A stretch of DNA of 45,339 nt from Clostridium sp. UBA3947. GTDB lineage: Bacteria; Bacillota; Clostridia; Clostridiales; Clostridiaceae. Every line of letters starts with the position of its first letter. The stretch's first letter is position 1. The stretch is from NCBI GenBank assembly GCA_002385545.1, contig DGDR01000038.1, positions 68,251-113,589 of the forward strand, in the 5' to 3' direction. This document shows positions 25,670 through 35,343 of this stretch, piece after piece. The notes beneath the pieces were generated by a model. The model was not told where the DNA came from. It saw only the letters and a program-made list of their open reading frames with translations, and did not search any database. Position numbers and translations under genes: made by a program.

Positions 25670-26845
25670 TTATTTACTCTTCTTTCTTGTTATAACATCG
25701 AATGCAACTGCTATAACTAACACTATACCTTTAATGATATATTGATAGTGAGCACCTACACCCATTAGGTTCATACCACTAGTCAATGATGCGATAACTA
25801 GTGCACCAATTATTGAGCCAGTAACCTTACCAACTCCACCAGCGGCTGATACACCTCCTACATAGGCAGCGGCTATAGCATCCAATTCAAATCCATTACC
25901 AGCAATTGTACTAGCAGATTGTAAACGAGCGGTGTATAATATACCAGCAAGGGCAGCTAGCATACTCATGGAGGCAAATACTATATAAGTTATCTTTTTT
26001 ACATTTATACCGCTAAGTTTAGCTGCTTCAATGTTACCACCAACTGCATATATATGTCTTCCTAATTGAGTCTTGTTAGTGATGAAGTGATAAGTAGCAA
26101 CTACTATTGCAACAACTACTGTTGTCCAAGAAAGACCATTGTAGTTAGCTAATATCCAAGTTACATATCCAATAATAATGGATATGAATACTAGCTTGAT
26201 AATAAACATTGGAAGGGATAGTACCTGTAGGTTGTACTTGATGTTATTTCTTCTGGTCTTAACTTGAGTCCAGATGTAGAATAATATAGCCAAGCCGCCT
26301 AGTATGAGGGTTAAAATATGAATGTCGCTACCTTGTACTATATCTGGTATGAAACCAGTTCCTATAGCATTGAAGGTTTTGTTAGGGATTATGATAGTAC
26401 CAGTTCCCTCTGTAATTAGTATAAGAGCTCCTCTGAATATCATCATTCCAGCAAGAGTAACTACAAAGGCTGGTATTTTAAGCTTACCAACTAAGATACC
26501 ATTAAATAATCCTATAAGTATACCCATAAGTAATACTACTGGGATTACTACATATACAGGTAAACCTGTTTTAGTTAATAGAATTGCTGCTACAGCACCT
26601 AAAAATCCAGCAACATATCCTACTGATAAGTCTATATTACAGATTATTAACACTAATGTCATACCTACAGTTAATACTGCGATATATCCATTTTGGTTAA
26701 TCAAGTTACTAATATTTCTTGATGAGTTAAACAGCCCACCGGTAGTAATAGAGAATATAATCATAATAACTACCAAGGCAATGTACATTCCATATTCACG
26801 TAAATTTTGTTTAATTAATTGTTTAGCTTCTTTAAGTAACTCCAT
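25670..26845 (-). CDS. mmsB: Sugar ABC transporter permease (MmsB/XylH type)
   Basis: This is the membrane subunit of a monosaccharide importer (BPD_transp_2). At 391 residues it is longer than ribose or galactose permeases (about 330) and matches the XylH/MmsB class, which has an extra helix and loop region (about 195-255, QVKTRRNNIKYN and following). Signatures are ICNIDLSVGYVAGFLGAVAA (about 68-87), FVVTLAGMMIFRGAL, the coupling segment AVGGNIEAAKLSGINV, and AAAYVGGVSAAGGVGKV. It follows the ATPase gene by about 70 bases and is the last gene of the operon. Confidence 0.92.
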   Translation of the reverse strand: MELLKEAKQLIKQNLREYGMYIALVVIMIIFSITTGGLFNSSRNISNLINQNGYIAVLTVGMTLVLIICNIDLSVGYVAGFLGAVAAILLTKTGLPVYVVIPVVLLMGILIGLFNGILVGKLKIPAFVVTLAGMMIFRGALILITEGTGTIIIPNKTFNAIGTGFIPDIVQGSDIHILTLILGGLAILFYIWTQVKTRRNNIKYNLQVLSLPMFIIKLVFISIIIGYVTWILANYNGLSWTTVVVAIVVATYHFITNKTQLGRHIYAVGGNIEAAKLSGINVKKITYIVFASMSMLAALAGILYTARLQSASTIAGNGFELDAIAAAYVGGVSAAGGVGKVTGSIIGALVIASLTSGMNLMGVGAHYQYIIKGIVLVIAVAFDVITRKKSK

Positions 26846-26916
26846 CTTAAACCTCCCCTATCCTTATACTATCTTAAAGATTAGTATTTTTCTGCTTGCT
26901 CTTTCTAGTTCCATGA

Positions 26917-28437
26917 TTAATATGTCGCTAACTGCATAATTTTTTCTTGAGTGGCTTCCTCCTGTGATAATTCTCCTACAAATTTTCCGTCTGCCATTAC
27001 ATATATTCTGTCGCTCATCCCAAGAACTTCTGGCAATTCTGAGGATATCATAATTATGCTCATACCCTGTTCTACTAGTTTGTTCATTAGGGTATAGATT
27101 TCGTATTTAGCTCCTACATCGATACCTCTAGTAGGTTCATCTAGTATTAGCAGATTAGGTTTTGCAAATAACCATTTTGCCAAGGATACCTTCTGCTGAT
27201 TTCCACCACTTAAATTTCCAACTTTTTGCTCTATGCTAGGCGCCTTAATATTTAAGGAAGCTTTATATTCATTTGCTATTTTTATTTCTTCATGGCTATT
27301 TATTACTCCATTTTTTGAAAGATCTTTTAAATTAGCCAAGGTTATATTGGATTTTATATCATCTATTAATATAAGGCCATTGCCCTTTCTGTCTTCTGTT
27401 ACATAAGCTATACCAGCTTCAATAGCATCTTTTACAGTTTTTACATTTACTTTTTTACCTTCTATAATCAAATCGCCTTCAACTTTATATCCCTTTGAAT
27501 TTCCAAAAATACTTAATGCCAATTCTGTACGTCCAGCACCCATCAAGCCTGCTATACCTACAATTTCACCTTTTCTTACATTAAAATCTATATTCTTTAA
27601 AATTTGTCTTCCAAGATTATAGTCATAAGCACTCCAATTAGCAACTTCAAAGAACACTTCGCCAATGTTTTTGTTTGGTCTCTTTGGATATATATCATCA
27701 ATTTCTCTACCAACCATGTGCTTAATTATCTTACCTTCTAAAACCGGCTCTGATTCTACATCCATAGTACTAATAAATTTACCATCTCTTAATACTGTAA
27801 TAGTATCAGCAACCGCTGTAACTTCTTTCAATTTGTGGGAGATTAAAATAGAAGTTACTCCTTCTTTCTTAAGTTCAGTTATTAAATTTAATAAATTTTC
27901 ACTTTCAATTTCATTTAAAGCTGCAGTAGGCTCGTCTAGTATTAATAGCTTAACATTTTTACTTAATGCCTTGGCTATTTCTACAAGCTGCTGTTTACCA
28001 ACACCTAAATCCTTAATCTTAACTGAAGGATTAACATCAAGACCAACCTTTTTAAGCATTTTATCTGCTTGAACTATGGTTTCATTCCAATCTATTGTTT
28101 TACCTTTTAAAATTTCATGACCTAAATATACGTTTTCGTAAACGGTCAATTCTGGAATTAGAGCTAATTCCTGATAAATTGTTACTATTCCAACCTTTTC
28201 GCTATCACTTATTCGTGAAAACTTTTGGATCTTACCATCATATATTATGTCCCCTGAGTATTCTCCGTAAGGATAAACACCACTTAATATTTTCATAAGT
28301 GTTGATTTTCCTGAACCGTTTTCTCCTACTAGACAATGGATTTCTCCTCTTTTGACTCTTAAATTTACTGAATCCAATGCCTTAACCCCTGGGAAAGTCT
28401 TGGTTATATTTAACATTTCTAAAATATATTCACTCAT
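26917..28437 (-). CDS. mmsA: Sugar ABC transporter ATP-binding protein (MmsA/XylG type)
   Basis: This 506-residue protein has two fused ABC modules. The N-terminal module has Walker A GENGSGKST (about 37-45), signature LGVGKQQLVEI and Walker B LILDEPTAALN. The C-terminal module has the degenerate GLMGAGRTE loop, signature LSGGNQQKVSL and LILDEPTRGID. I start at the ATG at 28437 with GAGGAGAG upstream; the longer start six codons earlier would sit in the ribosome site. A 16-bp stem-loop separates it from the binding protein gene. Substrate is a monosaccharide, likely xylose, glucose or galactose. Confidence 0.92.
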   Translation of the reverse strand: MSEYILEMLNITKTFPGVKALDSVNLRVKRGEIHCLVGENGSGKSTLMKILSGVYPYGEYSGDIIYDGKIQKFSRISDSEKVGIVTIYQELALIPELTVYENVYLGHEILKGKTIDWNETIVQADKMLKKVGLDVNPSVKIKDLGVGKQQLVEIAKALSKNVKLLILDEPTAALNEIESENLLNLITELKKEGVTSILISHKLKEVTAVADTITVLRDGKFISTMDVESEPVLEGKIIKHMVGREIDDIYPKRPNKNIGEVFFEVANWSAYDYNLGRQILKNIDFNVRKGEIVGIAGLMGAGRTELALSIFGNSKGYKVEGDLIIEGKKVNVKTVKDAIEAGIAYVTEDRKGNGLILIDDIKSNITLANLKDLSKNGVINSHEEIKIANEYKASLNIKAPSIEQKVGNLSGGNQQKVSLAKWLFAKPNLLILDEPTRGIDVGAKYEIYTLMNKLVEQGMSIIMISSELPEVLGMSDRIYVMADGKFVGELSQEEATQEKIMQLATY

Positions 28438-28521
28438 AGTTAAATCTCTCCTCAATAGGAATTCTTTAATTGCAAGCCTAAGGCTATATTTAACCCTGTA
28501 TACATTACTGCGATTTTTTAA

Positions 28522-28561
28522 TAATGAATAGTGATAGGATAGAATCTATCACTATTCATTA
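28522..28561 (-). terminator. Perfect 16-bp stem-loop between the binding protein and ATPase genes
   Basis: The arms TAATGAATAGTGATAG/CTATCACTATTCATTA enclose an 8-base loop, 16 bases past the binding-protein stop. On the minus strand no U-run follows. It probably stabilises or partly terminates the mRNA so that the binding protein is made in excess. Confidence 0.6.
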
Positions 28562-28577
28562 ATGACATTACTACTTA

Positions 28578-29678
28578 TTATTCTAATCCTGTGAAGTCTG
28601 ATGCTGGATAGTACTTAGAATCAATTAAAGCAGATTTAACGTTTTCTTTGTCAACAACGATTACTTCTGTTTGCTTAGCTTTAACATCAATCTTACCGTT
28701 GTTATATGTTCCAGTTGTTTCTGGAGTCTTATTCTCTAATACAGCTTTTGCCATATCCATAGCATCTGTTACTAGAGTTCTAACATCCTTAAATACTGTC
28801 ATTGATTGCTTTCCATCAATAATGTATTGAACTGATGGCTTTTCAGCATCCTGTCCAGTTATTACATAGCTTGTAACTGCAGTATCTGCTGCAAATGTGT
28901 CAGCGATTGAACGAGCTGTTCCATCGTTAGGAGCTAGTATAAATACGTCGCCCTTATCTTCTGCTGAAGCTGCTGTTAAATGAGCTTCTGCCTTACTCTT
29001 AGCTACGTCAAATTTCCATTCAGTTGTTACTTGTCCAATAATTTTACTCATTTCGTCACGAGTAAGCTTTTCTTTGTCTTGTAAAGCTACTGCTTCGTTT
29101 GAGTTCTTAATTACAAATGTACCATCCTTAATTTTTGGCTGTAATACATTCCATGCACCTTCGAAGAATAAGAATGCATTGTTATCTGATGCGTCACCAG
29201 CATATAAGTATAATGGATTATTCTTCTTACCAGCTGCTTTATCAACTAGATATTTAGCCTGAGCTTCTCCAACTGCAATGCTGTCGAAAGTTACATAGTA
29301 GTCAACTGCATCGGTACCAGTTATCAATCTGTCGTAAGCAATAACTGTAATTCCTTCTTTTTTAGCTGCTTCAACTGCTGCTGCAGCTGCTGCACCGTCT
29401 TGAGGACAAATGATTAATACTTTAATACCTTTTGCTATAAGTGCTTCAACGTTTTCTTTTTCTCTAGCGGAATTACCTTGGCTGAATAAGATTTCTGAAG
29501 TATAACCAGCCTTCTTAACTGCATCATTAAATCTTGTTTCGTCTTGAACCCATCTAGGCTCGTCTTTGGTTGGTAGTACTATACCGATGTCAACCTTTCC
29601 TGCCTTTTTACATCCAGCAAATAACATTGTGCCTAAAACCATAATGGTTAGAGTTAATAGTGAAATTATTTTTTTCAT
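28578..29678 (-). CDS. chvE: Sugar-binding lipoprotein (ChvE/MmsE type)
   Basis: This is the solute-binding component of the sugar importer, a Peripla_BP_4 protein of 366 residues. The signal peptide ends in lipobox LFAGC with the lipidated Cys at about 23. The mature domain starts VDIGIVLPTKDEPRW and contains ICPQDGAAAAAAVEAAKKEG, AYDRLITGTDAVDYYVTFD, LAPNDGTARSIAD, VITGQDAEKPSVQYI and TVFKDVRTLV, the pattern of ChvE-like multiple-sugar binding proteins. AAGGAGGGG precedes the ATG. It leads the operon chvE-mmsA-mmsB; base composition is more GC- and Ala-rich than its neighbours, as expected of a highly expressed gene. Confidence 0.92.
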   Translation of the reverse strand: MKKIISLLTLTIMVLGTMLFAGCKKAGKVDIGIVLPTKDEPRWVQDETRFNDAVKKAGYTSEILFSQGNSAREKENVEALIAKGIKVLIICPQDGAAAAAAVEAAKKEGITVIAYDRLITGTDAVDYYVTFDSIAVGEAQAKYLVDKAAGKKNNPLYLYAGDASDNNAFLFFEGAWNVLQPKIKDGTFVIKNSNEAVALQDKEKLTRDEMSKIIGQVTTEWKFDVAKSKAEAHLTAASAEDKGDVFILAPNDGTARSIADTFAADTAVTSYVITGQDAEKPSVQYIIDGKQSMTVFKDVRTLVTDAMDMAKAVLENKTPETTGTYNNGKIDVKAKQTEVIVVDKENVKSALIDSKYYPASDFTGLE

Positions 29679-29818
29679 TTTACCCCTCCTTTTTTATGAT
29701 TTAATTATGACATGCTTTAAACCATTTGTCTCTGTATACGTTTACCCTGATATAGTAACTTTTTAACTAGTTTTTTTTATTCTAAAAAGGAATAGTATTT
29801 TTTTACGATAAAAAAATA

Positions 29819-29845
29819 CAGACCGCATGAAAATTATGCAGTCTG
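29819..29845 (-). terminator. Intrinsic terminator after the sensor operon
   Basis: The stem CAGAC-GCAT/ATGC-GTCTG with one mismatch has a 7-base loop and is followed on the minus strand by TATTTTTTT. It separates the two-component/XylF operon from the ABC transporter operon. Confidence 0.8.
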
Positions 29846-29863
29846 CACTCTTTACTATTTATA

Positions 29864-30937
29864 TTAATTCTTGTAAACCTCTTCTCTTAGATGAAATCCA
29901 TCTCTAATTATAGTTTCATCCATATTATTTTTATCTACGGCAATGGGTTTTAAAACATGATATGGTACATAATATTTACCATTATTTATACTTTGATCGT
30001 ACTCAATAGGCTCCTTATTAGCCAATTTCATAGCATCCTCTATAGCTGTTTCTGCTAACTTTTCAATAGGCTTATATATGGTAGCATACTGGCTTCCTTC
30101 TACAATCCTTTGGCAAGCTCGAAGATCTGCATCTTGTCCTATCACCTTTACCTTATTGGTCATCCTATGTTCTGATAAGGCTTCTATAACCCCTTGAGCC
30201 AAACTATCATTTCCAGCAATCACCGCATCTATATTGGCACCTTCCTGCAATTTAGCATCTACTACATTAAAAGCATATTCTCTCAGCCAGTTAGCAGACC
30301 ATTCTTCTGCTACAATGTTTACCTCTCCGCTAGCTACAAGAGGTTTTAATATTCTATCATAGCCCTGCTTTATCATCTTAGTATTATTATCGTTTTCCGC
30401 TCCATTAATTATTAATATATCCTTAGGTTTATCTTCCCGCAGTATTGTATTTGCCATAAGTTCTCCAACCTTGAAATTATCAAAGGAAATGTAAAGGTCT
30501 ATTGGAGCATTTAAAACTAGTCTGTCATAAGAAATAACTGGAACTCCTTGTTCCTTTGCCAATTCCACAGCAGCAGCAGATTTAATATTATCATTTGGTA
30601 CAAATATTAATACATCTATTTTTTGATCCAGTAAATATCTTACTTGCTTTAATTGGTCTTGATCGTCATTGTTAGCATTTTGAACAATAAGCTCTGCCCC
30701 CATCTCCTTTGCCTTTGCCATTAAAATGTCTCTATCTCTAATCCATCTCTCTTCCTTCAAGGTTCCTAGGGAAAATCCAATTTTCACCCTTTTTTCTCCC
30801 TTTTTCCCTGAATCACCCCATAGGTTTGAAAACTTATCGACATCCTCGATAATCAATTTCAATAAACCGCACAAAATTAGGACTAAAATAATGATAATAG
30901 AGTTTTTAACTGCTTTTTTCTTAATCAATATTCTCAC
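29864..30937 (-). CDS. Membrane-anchored XylF-like D-xylose-binding protein
   Basis: The ectodomain resembles E. coli XylF over its whole length: KIGFSLGTLKEERWIRDRD, SYDRLVLNAPIDLYISFDN, VKVIGQDADLRACQRI, ATIYKPIEKLAETA and a C-terminal KNNMDETIIRDGFH all have direct counterparts. Residues about 10-28 form an uncleaved membrane helix (LILCG lacks a proper lipobox). Such anchored XylF proteins (XylFII) are known in Clostridium beijerinckii as extracytoplasmic xylose sensors that act on a LytS-type kinase. Here the gene follows the YesN-type regulator with a 17-base overlap. The start is GTG at 30937 or a TTG a few codons on; the ribosome site does not clearly decide. Confidence 0.88.
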   Translation of the reverse strand: MRILIKKKAVKNSIIIILVLILCGLLKLIIEDVDKFSNLWGDSGKKGEKRVKIGFSLGTLKEERWIRDRDILMAKAKEMGAELIVQNANNDDQDQLKQVRYLLDQKIDVLIFVPNDNIKSAAAVELAKEQGVPVISYDRLVLNAPIDLYISFDNFKVGELMANTILREDKPKDILIINGAENDNNTKMIKQGYDRILKPLVASGEVNIVAEEWSANWLREYAFNVVDAKLQEGANIDAVIAGNDSLAQGVIEALSEHRMTNKVKVIGQDADLRACQRIVEGSQYATIYKPIEKLAETAIEDAMKLANKEPIEYDQSINNGKYYVPYHVLKPIAVDKNNMDETIIRDGFHLREEVYKN

Positions 30938-32531
30938 CCACCCTACTTACTAAAGCTCTATATTCAGTAGGAGTTTTACCGGTTAACTTTTTAAAAGCTT
31001 TACAATAATAATTAGGATCATTATAACCAATTTGTTGACAGATCTCCTTAATACTTAGATTACCTTTGCTTAATAACTTCATTGATTTCTCCATTCTCAA
31101 CTCCGTAAGATAATCAATAAAACTCTTACCAATTTCATCCTTAAAAACCTTACTCAAGTAATTGTAGCTTAGATTTACGCTGTTTGCCACATCCTTTAAT
31201 GTTATATCCTTGTTATAGTTTTTATTTACATATTCTAACACCATTGGCATAATACTCTCTGTGTTGCTTGTCTTTTGTTTTTGCATCTGTAAAGCTATAT
31301 CTGAAAGATAACGTAAAAATTCATTCCTAAGTTCTTCCTTACTATTAGTCTTTAATATGCTTACCACATGAGGATCTTTTATACTATAAATCTCTTCAAT
31401 TTTATAGGGTAAATTTTTATCTATTATAAATAGTAAATCAAGAACCTTAGACTTAATTCTATAAATATCATCTCCATAGGAACTTATAAGCCAAAGATAA
31501 ATTTCTTCAAATACTTCTCTAGCTTCTATTATGTTTCCCGTTAATATATGGTTTGAGAATATTTGATTTTTATGAGTTGGGTAATTGTCAGTTTTAGAAT
31601 TATTATATGGAAGATTCTCAAAGTTAATTACAGATTCTTGGCTTTGATCTGAAGCAGCTATAAAGGCCTCATAAAAAGATCTCCCAAAATTATCAATATC
31701 ATAATTTCCACCAATACCTATTGTAAAATCAAGATTTGATAGCTTCTTAACCTTCTCATGTACCTTTTCCGCTATTAGCTCTGCCTTTTTCTTCTCGTTA
31801 TCTTCCATTCCAATACTGTTGGTAGGAATATAGGCTACAATCCGATCCTGCAGAGGACTTCCTACTAAGCAGCTACATAAGGATTTAAGTTTCATACTGA
31901 AAGCCTCATATAATCGTTGTTTTTCAATACTAAACTTTAAATTGCTTTCTTTTTCCTTACTTTCTTTATATTCAAAAAGTAATATCATAACGTAGCCCTG
32001 TCTTAAATTCATTCCAAAAACATTTTCGTAAAAATCAATTTTGTAAGAAGTTTCAATATTAAAAATCTTATTTGTAATAAATTGAGCTTCTAGCATTGGA
32101 ATCATGCTATTCATTTTTTCCTTAAGGTGAATTTCCCGCATTAGATTACTTCTTTTTTCATCAACATGCTTGCTTAATTTTTCTATGGTTTCGATAACCT
32201 TATTCTTACTTATAGGTTTTAATAAGTATTCTGAAACACCTAAGCTTAAAGCTTCTTTAGCATAATCAAAGAATTCATAAGCAGTTAAAATCACAAATAA
32301 GATATCCTTATTAATAGTCCTTATTTCCCTTATTGCTTCCATGCCATCAATTCCTGGCATATGAATATCCATAAATATAATATCTGGTCTAAGGCTAATA
32401 GCTTTTTCGATGGCTTCTCTACCATTGGTTGCTATATCTATTAAGTCAACATTTTTCACATTTTTAGATATAATCATTTTAAGTGAATCTCGTACCAAGT
32501 ATTCATCATCAGCAATTAATATTTTTAGCAT
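30921..32531 (-). CDS. Response regulator, REC plus AraC-type DNA-binding domain (YesN type)
   Basis: This transcription factor has a receiver domain at about 1-120 (ADDEYLVRDSL, phosphoacceptor Asp in IIFMDIHMPGIDG, and the Lys in LLKPIS), a central helical and GGDEF-like remnant region (about 130-400), and an AraC-type double helix-turn-helix at about 430-530 (LKDVANSVNLSYNYLSKVFK, then KEICQQIGYNDPNYYCKAFK). I start at the ATG at 32531, which has AAGGTGA eight bases upstream and lies one base past the kinase stop. A GTG four codons earlier is the alternative. It most likely activates the chvE-mmsA-mmsB operon downstream. Confidence 0.9.
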   Translation of the reverse strand: MLKILIADDEYLVRDSLKMIISKNVKNVDLIDIATNGREAIEKAISLRPDIIFMDIHMPGIDGMEAIREIRTINKDILFVILTAYEFFDYAKEALSLGVSEYLLKPISKNKVIETIEKLSKHVDEKRSNLMREIHLKEKMNSMIPMLEAQFITNKIFNIETSYKIDFYENVFGMNLRQGYVMILLFEYKESKEKESNLKFSIEKQRLYEAFSMKLKSLCSCLVGSPLQDRIVAYIPTNSIGMEDNEKKKAELIAEKVHEKVKKLSNLDFTIGIGGNYDIDNFGRSFYEAFIAASDQSQESVINFENLPYNNSKTDNYPTHKNQIFSNHILTGNIIEAREVFEEIYLWLISSYGDDIYRIKSKVLDLLFIIDKNLPYKIEEIYSIKDPHVVSILKTNSKEELRNEFLRYLSDIALQMQKQKTSNTESIMPMVLEYVNKNYNKDITLKDVANSVNLSYNYLSKVFKDEIGKSFIDYLTELRMEKSMKLLSKGNLSIKEICQQIGYNDPNYYCKAFKKLTGKTPTEYRALVSRVGENID

Positions 32532-32532
32532 A

Positions 32533-34044
32533 TTATTGGTCACCTTCTTTCAGATCAACTTTAGGTATTCTTAAGGTTATATTTGTACCATGTCCTAATT
32601 CACTTTTAATGCTTATCAAGTCTTGCTTATTTTCAATATTAAATAAAATTTGTAACCTTTCTAAGACATTTTTTAAGCCTATGCCAGTTATGTGACCTTT
32701 TATATTCTTTTTATCCTTTTCGGAGCTGATAATTGATTTAATGCATTCTTCATCCATACCTTTTCCATTGTCAATAATTTCTATAGTCAAATATGAAGGA
32801 AAAGACTTTATATTTAGCTCAATCACTCCATCCTTTTCTAAATCTTGTAGTCCGTGTATATAAGCATTTTCTACAATAGGTTGTATGGTTATTCGTGGAA
32901 TCTTTACATCTAAAGCTTCTTCATCTATATGACTATAGAAGGATATTCTGCTTCCAAAACGCTTTTTTAATATATACATATAATTATTTACATATTCAAC
33001 TTCTTCTCTTAATGGAACAAGCTCCTCTATATTTTTCAGATTATATCTAAAAAGCTGAGCGATATTTTCTATAAATTCAGAAGAGTTATCTGCCCCCTCT
33101 ATCAGAGCAAGCTGTGATGCAGCGTTTAAGGTGTTAAAAAGGAAATGAGGATTAATTTGTGATTGAAGGAACTTTAACTCTGCTTCCTTTAATAAGCTTT
33201 ACATCTTTAAATTTTGCACTTCATGCTCCTTAAGCTTCTTTTCAATCTCTACATGCTCCTTTAACTCATCTATATACTCCCTTATACTCTTTACCATTTT
33301 TATAAATGCACTAGCAAGTATATCTGTTTCATCACCAGTGTGAGTTTGATTTAACTCAATATCAAAATCTCCCTCAGCAATCTTTTCTGCTGAATTGGAC
33401 AATTCTCGTATTGGTTTCATTAGTTTATAAGTTGATATAAGAGCTATGCAAATATTTACAAATATAGAAGCGATTATTATTATCACATTAATATAGCTAA
33501 TGATATTCATTTTTTTATTAATATTTTCATACTTTACAGAACCAACCTGTAGCTTATTTTCTAAAAGCATATTGTCGTATAATTTAATATAATTACTAAT
33601 TTGTTCCGACCTTTGAAAATGAGATATATATTTACTACTAATTCTTCCTCCCTTTGCTTTTATAGCCAAATCACTCTCAACCATAAGCTCATCGAGCATA
33701 TATTTAATATCCTTAAGGAGCAACTTATCAAAATCATATTCAGTAGTTGTTGAAATCTGTGCTGTTTCTTCCTTTAGCTTATTGTAATAATTATAATAAT
33801 TGAGTAGATTTTCTGAAGAAGCAGTAGTAAGATATTGTTCTAGTTCTGTCATCATGAGATTAAGATTACTTTTTAGATCATTTAGGAAAATATAGTCTTC
33901 GATAATATCATTTGAATTTTTTAATATGGTTCTACCATTATAGTAAGAGAAAATACTAGTAGCACTTAACAAAACTATAGTCACAAGAAAATAAACTATT
34001 AGCTTTTTTCGCATGCCATAGAATTTAAAAATATTATGTCTCAT
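32533..34044 (-). pseudogene. Sensor histidine kinase (YesM/LytS type) interrupted by an in-frame stop
   Basis: Reading one frame from the ATG at 34044 to the stop at 32533 gives a complete 503-codon kinase except for a TAA at codon 282 (33199-33201). The first part has helix 1 (about 12-34), an extracellular region, helix 2 (about 180-205), and a HAMP domain with KPIRELSNSAEKIAEGDFDI. Past the stop the same frame continues without a break into LLKEAELKFLQSQINPHFLFNTLN (the His_kinase motif, quoted in part), VENAYIHGL (N box) and DNGKGMD and GIGLKNV (G boxes). One base change (e.g. GAA to TAA) explains it. If real, the gene yields only a soluble-domain-less membrane stub. AGGAG precedes the ATG by eight bases. 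Confidence 0.85.
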
Positions 34045-34047
34045 AAG

Positions 34048-35043
34048 TTATTCTCCTATTGTGAACATATTAAGATTTCGCTTTGTTATAACTTGTATGT
34101 CCGTATCGATAAACTCTGGAACGCTTTCACCAGATTTAATAGCAATAAGGTTCTTCACACTTTCATAGCCCATTTTATATGGATCACTAGCTATGGTGCC
34201 ATATATTATTTCCTTATCAATATATCTTAGTATTTCATCGGAACTACCATAACCTACCACAGCAATTTGTCCTACTTTATTACTATCTACTATAAAACGA
34301 ACTGTTCCTAAAGTATCTGCAGAACTCAGTGTAAATATAGCATTAATTTCTTCATCCGATTCAATGATACTTTGGGTTATTTCCTCAGCGCTTAAAACCC
34401 CCATCTTAGAACTGTAGTTTTTTACAATTTTCATACCTGGATAATCCTTTAACGTAGTACTAAAGCCATACATCTTAGCATTATGCTCAATAGAGCCTTG
34501 ACTGCCATCATCACTAGAAATAGTAGCGATTTTTGCCCATCTCCCTGTAGCCTCTGCTAATAGCTTGGCCGCTTCTTTACCAACCGAATAGCTATTTGTA
34601 CCTATAAAAGCATTTCTTTCACTTTTAGCATCATCATTTTCAAAAGTTATTACAGGGATATTATTTCTAACAGCTTTATTGATTGCCTCAGTAAAACCTT
34701 CTGAATTAGAAACATGAGTTATAATTCCATCCACCCTTGAGATGGTAGCAATATCAATATATTTCAATTCCTCCTGAGGATCATTAAAGCGGGGAGCGTA
34801 TATTTCCACTACCACATTATTGTCCTTAGCAGCTGCCTCCACTCCTCTCATAACTTCCCTCCAAAAGGGATCCGCAGAATTTTGCCCAATAAAGTAGAAA
34901 TGATATAAGGGTTTAGCTCCAGGCATCTGTATATCATCCTTGCGGAGTCCATATAAAATAATAGAGCACAAGGCAATTAAAAACAATAAAATAAAAATAG
35001 CATACTTGTATATAAATCCTACAAATAATTTTAACTTATTCAT
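34048..35043 (-). CDS. Membrane-anchored RbsB-like sugar-binding protein (sensor subunit)
   Basis: This is a Peripla_BP_4 domain protein of 331 residues held by an N-terminal helix (about 11-33), without a lipobox. The ectodomain starts AKPLYHFYFIGQNSADPFW and shows VDGIITHVSNSEGF, IPVITFENDDAKSERNAFIGT, AKIATISSDDGSQGS and VVGYGSSDEILRYI, the ribose/AI-2-binding fold. It is the first gene of the kinase-regulator operon and ends four bases before the kinase start, so it is a likely sensory partner of the kinase. The ATG at 35043 has GGGAGTAGGA upstream; the longer start adds eight residues and is rejected. Ligand unknown, likely a sugar. Confidence 0.85.
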   Translation of the reverse strand: MNKLKLFVGFIYKYAIFILLFLIALCSIILYGLRKDDIQMPGAKPLYHFYFIGQNSADPFWREVMRGVEAAAKDNNVVVEIYAPRFNDPQEELKYIDIATISRVDGIITHVSNSEGFTEAINKAVRNNIPVITFENDDAKSERNAFIGTNSYSVGKEAAKLLAEATGRWAKIATISSDDGSQGSIEHNAKMYGFSTTLKDYPGMKIVKNYSSKMGVLSAEEITQSIIESDEEINAIFTLSSADTLGTVRFIVDSNKVGQIAVVGYGSSDEILRYIDKEIIYGTIASDPYKMGYESVKNLIAIKSGESVPEFIDTDIQVITKRNLNMFTIGE

Positions 35044-35238
35044 AAAAATCCTACTCCCAGCTAGCAAACTATCATACTATTTCTATACTTTTATTTTAAC
35101 ATATAAAAGCAAATTCAAAGCTTTCCATTAAATGATTTTATGACTTTATGTCACTTGAATTATAGCATTCTTATAAATTCATGTAAACCTTTTTATAGGT
35201 GTGCCCTTCTTTGTTTAAAAATTAGACCTATAAGCTTC

Positions 35239-35267
35239 TTGTAAAATTTTACTGATTATTGTATTCT
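35239..35267 (+). promoter_or_regulatory. Candidate gntR promoter overlapping a palindrome
   Basis: TTGTAA (35239-35244), 17 bases, TATTCT (35262-35267). The -35 region overlaps the perfect palindrome GTAAAATTTTAC (35241-35252), a position suited to repression. A related half, TAATTTTAC, recurs at 35304-35312. Self-control by the GntR protein is plausible. Confidence 0.4.
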
Positions 35268-35343
35268 TAAAGTAATTTTATTAGTAATAAAAGGAGCATG
35301 GTATAATTTTACAATGTACTTTGATGTATATCAGGAGGTAATT

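Noticed and set aside
32979..33198. Independent translation of the kinase catalytic half from a new start after the ochre codon.
   Set aside because: No ATG, GTG or TTG with a ribosome site lies just after the stop in frame, and the first ATG (32979) is past the His motif, so a functional separate kinase module is unlikely.
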